NCBI GenBank assembly: GCA_934432725.1
Contig: CAKRZE010000006.1
Location: forward strand, 56,283-120,282
Direction of reading: 5' to 3'
Origin: an uncultured Eubacteriales bacterium
Lineage (GTDB): Bacteria > Bacillota > Clostridia > Oscillospirales > CAG-272
Length of the DNA: 64,000 nt
A program made the position numbers and the translations under genes. Below, in pieces: positions 61,751 to 64,000 of the stretch (position 1 is its first letter; each line of letters opens with the position of its first letter). Under the pieces are notes generated by a model that ran no database searches, was not told the origin of the DNA, and worked only from the letters and a program-made list of their open reading frames with translations.

Positions 61751-62115
61751 CCGCAAGATTGACCGCAACCGGTGCAGGAACGGGCATCCGTTCCCGGCGC
61801 GGGCTTCTTCCCGGACTCCGGTCCTCGCGCTGTTCCCGTCCGAAGGCTGAACGCAGTCTGCACTTCCCTGTCCGTCAGCCGATGAAGAAGTCTCCGCACG
61901 GTTCCGAACGTCCCTTCCCCCCGATTACGATGCCATTATACCGCCATGGCGCAAAAGGATACAGCAAGCGATGCTTGAGTTTTCCTCCGTTCCGACTCAA
62001 GCGCCGCTTGAATACCACTCCGGGCGGTACCGTTCTGCGGTTTTCCGGCTATTTTCGGGCAGTTTTCGGGTCTGCGCGCCGTACCGTGCGGAAAAAGAAT
62101 ATTCTGCGGTCGGTC

Positions 62116-62144
62116 TTGACAAAAGAAAGCATGGATGATATACT
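62116..62144 (+). promoter_or_regulatory. Sigma-A promoter of the marR-tauE operon
   Basis: TTGACA (62116-62121), 17-bp spacer, TATACT (62139-62144). Confidence 0.8.
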
Positions 62145-62150
62145 TTTAAA

Positions 62151-62168
62151 AATTCTAATTTTAGAATT
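62151..62168. promoter_or_regulatory. Probable MarR operator
   Basis: Perfect palindrome AATTCTAATTTTAGAATT (8-bp arms) lying at the expected transcription start, 12 nt before the marR ATG. The position predicts autorepression. Confidence 0.65.
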
Positions 62169-62180
62169 AATGGAGGATCT

Positions 62181-62630
62181 ATGTCAGCACTTCAAATGAT
62201 GGCACTGGGCAGAAGGCTGTCCAACCTGTATACTTCCCTCTGCGCCCCGATCTGCCGGAAATACGGCATCAACCAGACCTGTCTTGACATTCTTCTTTTC
62301 TGCGCCAATCACCCGGAATGCAACACGGCGCGCGACATCGGCGCGGTACGCGGAATCAAGAGCGGAATCGCATCGGTCGCAATCGAAGCGCTGATCGAAA
62401 ACGGTCTGATCCGGCGCGAGGACGATGCACATGACCGCAGAATTCGCCGCCTGACTCCCACCGGAAAAGCGGCGGCAATCATTGAGGAGGGTCAGGCGCT
62501 TCAGCGCTATTTTACGGCAGCGCTCCGGCAAAACGTCACGGAAGAGGAGCTGTCCTCGCTGCAAGGTCTGATTGACAAAATCGAAGCAAACATCGCGCTG
62601 CTCGGAAAGAAGGAAGATTCCTCATGCTGA
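62181..62630 (+). CDS. MarR-family transcriptional regulator
   Basis: 149-residue winged-helix repressor. The recognition region (TARDIGAVRGIKSGIASVAI) and the wing (LIRREDDAHDRRIRRLTPTG) follow the MarR pattern, with dimerisation helices at both ends. MarR proteins release DNA on binding phenolic or other ligands, or on oxidation. ATG follows GGAGG. It overlaps the downstream exporter gene by 7 nt, and a palindromic operator sits at the promoter, so it most likely controls its own operon. Confidence 0.9.
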   Translation: MSALQMMALGRRLSNLYTSLCAPICRKYGINQTCLDILLFCANHPECNTARDIGAVRGIKSGIASVAIEALIENGLIRREDDAHDRRIRRLTPTGKAAAIIEEGQALQRYFTAALRQNVTEEELSSLQGLIDKIEANIALLGKKEDSSC

Positions 62631-63391
62631 AAATTATCATTTGCATCGTTGCCGGAATCGGCGCCGGACTGGGGACCGGCTTTGCCGGAATGAGCGCGGC
62701 GGCAGTCATCAGTCCCATGCTGATCACATTTCTCGGGACAGCCCCCTATATGGCGGTCGGCATCGCGCTCGCAAGCGATGTGCTTGCCAGCGCCGCATCC
62801 GCAGTCACATATGCAAAAAACAAAAATATCGATATCCGGAACGGTCTGATCATGATGCTGACCGTGCTCTGCTTTACGGTTGTCGGAAGCAGAGTCGCAA
62901 GTCTTGTTCCGAAAACGGTCATGGGAAATTTCTCCGTATTTATGACGCTGCTTCTCGGAATCAAATTTCTCATAAAGCCGGTCGTGGCGCCAAAAAAGCG
63001 GTTTGTCAGCGCAACGGCGGGACAGAAAGCGCTCCGGTCCGTACTGTGCGGCACATTGGTCGGCTTTATCTGCGGCTTTGTCGGCGCGGGAGGCGGAATG
63101 ATGATGCTTCTGGTTCTCACATCCGTGCTCGGATATGAACTGAAAACAGCGGTCGGAACCAGTGTTTTTATTATGAGCGCCACCGCCCTCACCGGTGCAG
63201 CCAGCCATTTTGCAATCGGAGGCGCACCGGACACCGAAGCGCTCATACTCTGTGTGGTCAGCACGCTCCTGTTTGCTCAGCTCGCCTCGGTCCTTGCAAA
63301 CAAGGCACAGCCAAAGACCCTCAACCGGATCACCGGTGCGCTGCTGATCGTACTGAGCGGCGCCATTCTTGCCGTAAACTGCTTCGGATAA
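62624..63391 (+). CDS. TauE/SafE-family membrane transporter
   Basis: 255-residue protein with about eight membrane helices. The two repeat halves have the family glycine pattern (IVAGIGAGLGTGFAGMSAAA; GTLVGFICGFVGAGGGMMML). The family exports or takes up sulfite, sulfoacetate and related organosulfur anions; the substrate here is unknown. AAGGAAGATTCCTC precedes ATG 62624, which lies inside the marR 3' end, so the two are coupled. MarR control suggests induction by the transported compound. Confidence 0.85.
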   Translation: MLKIIICIVAGIGAGLGTGFAGMSAAAVISPMLITFLGTAPYMAVGIALASDVLASAASAVTYAKNKNIDIRNGLIMMLTVLCFTVVGSRVASLVPKTVMGNFSVFMTLLLGIKFLIKPVVAPKKRFVSATAGQKALRSVLCGTLVGFICGFVGAGGGMMMLLVLTSVLGYELKTAVGTSVFIMSATALTGAASHFAIGGAPDTEALILCVVSTLLFAQLASVLANKAQPKTLNRITGALLIVLSGAILAVNCFG

Positions 63392-63750
63392 GCTCTACGG
63401 GAAACGGCTCCGACAGCGGGCGCTGCCGGACGTTCCGGACCGATGCCGTATTCCTCCGATCCGCGAAAGCGAGAGCATTTTGCACAGAAGGTCTCTTCGC
63501 CAAGCACCATCCGCCCCTCATTTTCCTATGCAGAGCGCACCTGCGCAGGCTTTTTCTCCTTCGCAAAGCAGCACGGGCGGCAAAGCGCCGCGCCGGGAGC
63601 CGATAAGCCCCGAAAGCCTTGCCTTTTGCAAGGATTCCTGTGCGCATGACACCTCAAATCCAAACCAAGCCTCATGAATTTGACGGCAAAGCCGCAAATT
63701 CGCAAAATGCGGCAGATCAGCTTCACCTGTCAGGTAAATTTTATACCGCA
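63392..63750. other. Intergenic space leading into the tandem repeat
   Basis: Holds a nested hairpin GAATTTG-(GGC/GCC)-CAAATTC (63676-63701). No gene is supported. Confidence 0.4.
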
Positions 63751-64000
63751 TTATTATACCATGAGGCAAAAATGTGTGCCTGCACAAACATTTTTGCGAA
63801 GCCGTCAATTGCGCAGCCGTGCGAAGCACGGAGAGGCGTCAGCCGCGAAGGGATGCTCGGCAGCTCTTCCTGCGGTTATTATACCATGAAGCAAAAATGT
63901 GTGCTTGCACAGACATTTTTGCAAAGCCGTCAATGCCGCAGCCGTGCGAAGCACGGAGAGGCGTCAGCCGCGAAGGGATGCTCGGCAGCCCTTCCTGCGG
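63751..64000. repeat. 125-bp tandem repeat, two units, reaching the window edge
   Basis: Units at 63751-63875 and 63876-64000 are about 94% identical and begin TTATTATACCATGARGC. Each contains GCAAAAATGT / ACATTTTTGC (10-bp hairpin with inner GTGC / GCAC), then CCGTGC / GCACGG. On the minus strand each unit carries a TATAAT. The array may continue beyond the window. Confidence 0.85.

Noticed and set aside
61971..62003. Inverted repeat GCTTGAGT / ACTCAAGC as a terminator
   Set aside because: No T-run on either side and a 14-nt loop; no transcript needs to end there.

Overview
The window reads as a chromosomal segment of an endospore-forming member of the Clostridia (Firmicutes), probably a gut-type Oscillospirales or Christensenellales relative. 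The evidence is a spoIIAA-spoIIAB-sigF operon, a gerA/gerC/gerB germination cluster, a CotH protein, a T-box in front of valS, a dimeric GlyQS-type glycyl-tRNA synthetase, a split transketolase and sigma-A promoters of the TTGACA/17 bp/TATAAT type. Most of the sequence is moderately GC-rich. One AT-rich block lies beside the tRNA-Gln gene and looks acquired. There is no rRNA, CRISPR array or complete insertion sequence. Strand use is mixed and intergenic spaces are long, often 300-1,300 bases.

Layout. 1-4.4 kb: 3' end of a ClpC-type chaperone gene, mannitol-1-phosphate dehydrogenase and a divergent PfkB sugar kinase. 4.8-6.4 kb: sigma-F operon on the minus strand. 7.1-10.5 kb (minus): degenerate M23 peptidase, ACT protein (UPF0237) and UPF0210. 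11.4-14.3 kb: two overlapping AI-2E family permease genes. 15.4-21.2 kb: surface protein with cohesin-like and cadherin-like domains, then a GH38 alpha-mannosidase. 21.4-21.6 kb: remnant of a serine recombinase gene. 22.1-26.5 kb (minus): DUF4349 lipoprotein and T-box-controlled valS. 26.6-28.4 kb: a switch-like pair made of a phage-type regulator opposed to an XRE/ImmA-IrrE operon. 28.9 kb: superoxide dismutase. 29.8-34.3 kb: germination receptor genes. 34.3-36.1 kb: transketolase halves. 36.3-38.7 kb: CotH/lamin-tail lipoprotein. 39.7-43.7 kb: HD hydrolase, Nudix, DUF3783-DUF523, a thioredoxin-reductase-like flavoprotein and thioredoxin. 44.1-49.6 kb (minus): ABC exporter, DUF1854, ABC exporter. 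50.3-56.8 kb (minus): aminotransferase, asnS, glyS and an LCP protein. 57.3-58.9 kb: tRNA-Gln and an AT-rich primase-like gene. 59.1-61.7 kb (minus): MATE efflux pump with an attenuator leader, an XRE regulator with LPF repeats and a small ORF. 62.2-63.4 kb: MarR and TauE/SafE. The window ends in a 125-bp tandem repeat.

The observations I rate highest are not single genes. First, at least ten genes share a 5' leader in which a strong Shine-Dalgarno (GAAAGGA) sits about 30-33 nt from the start codon (28-37 at the extremes) with a short hairpin in between. Stem sequences differ from gene to gene but pairing is kept. Second, the MATE gene has its own promoter, a nine-codon leader ORF whose stop lies inside the 5' arm of an intrinsic terminator, and a start codon only about 20 nt past that terminator. 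This is the layout of ribosome-mediated antibiotic attenuation. Third, four copies of a roughly 200-bp non-coding element bounded by hairpins lie downstream of genes. Fourth, face-to-face sigma-A promoters overlap between the XRE/ImmA operon and the opposing regulator. Functional claims below are inferred from sequence; no database search was run.
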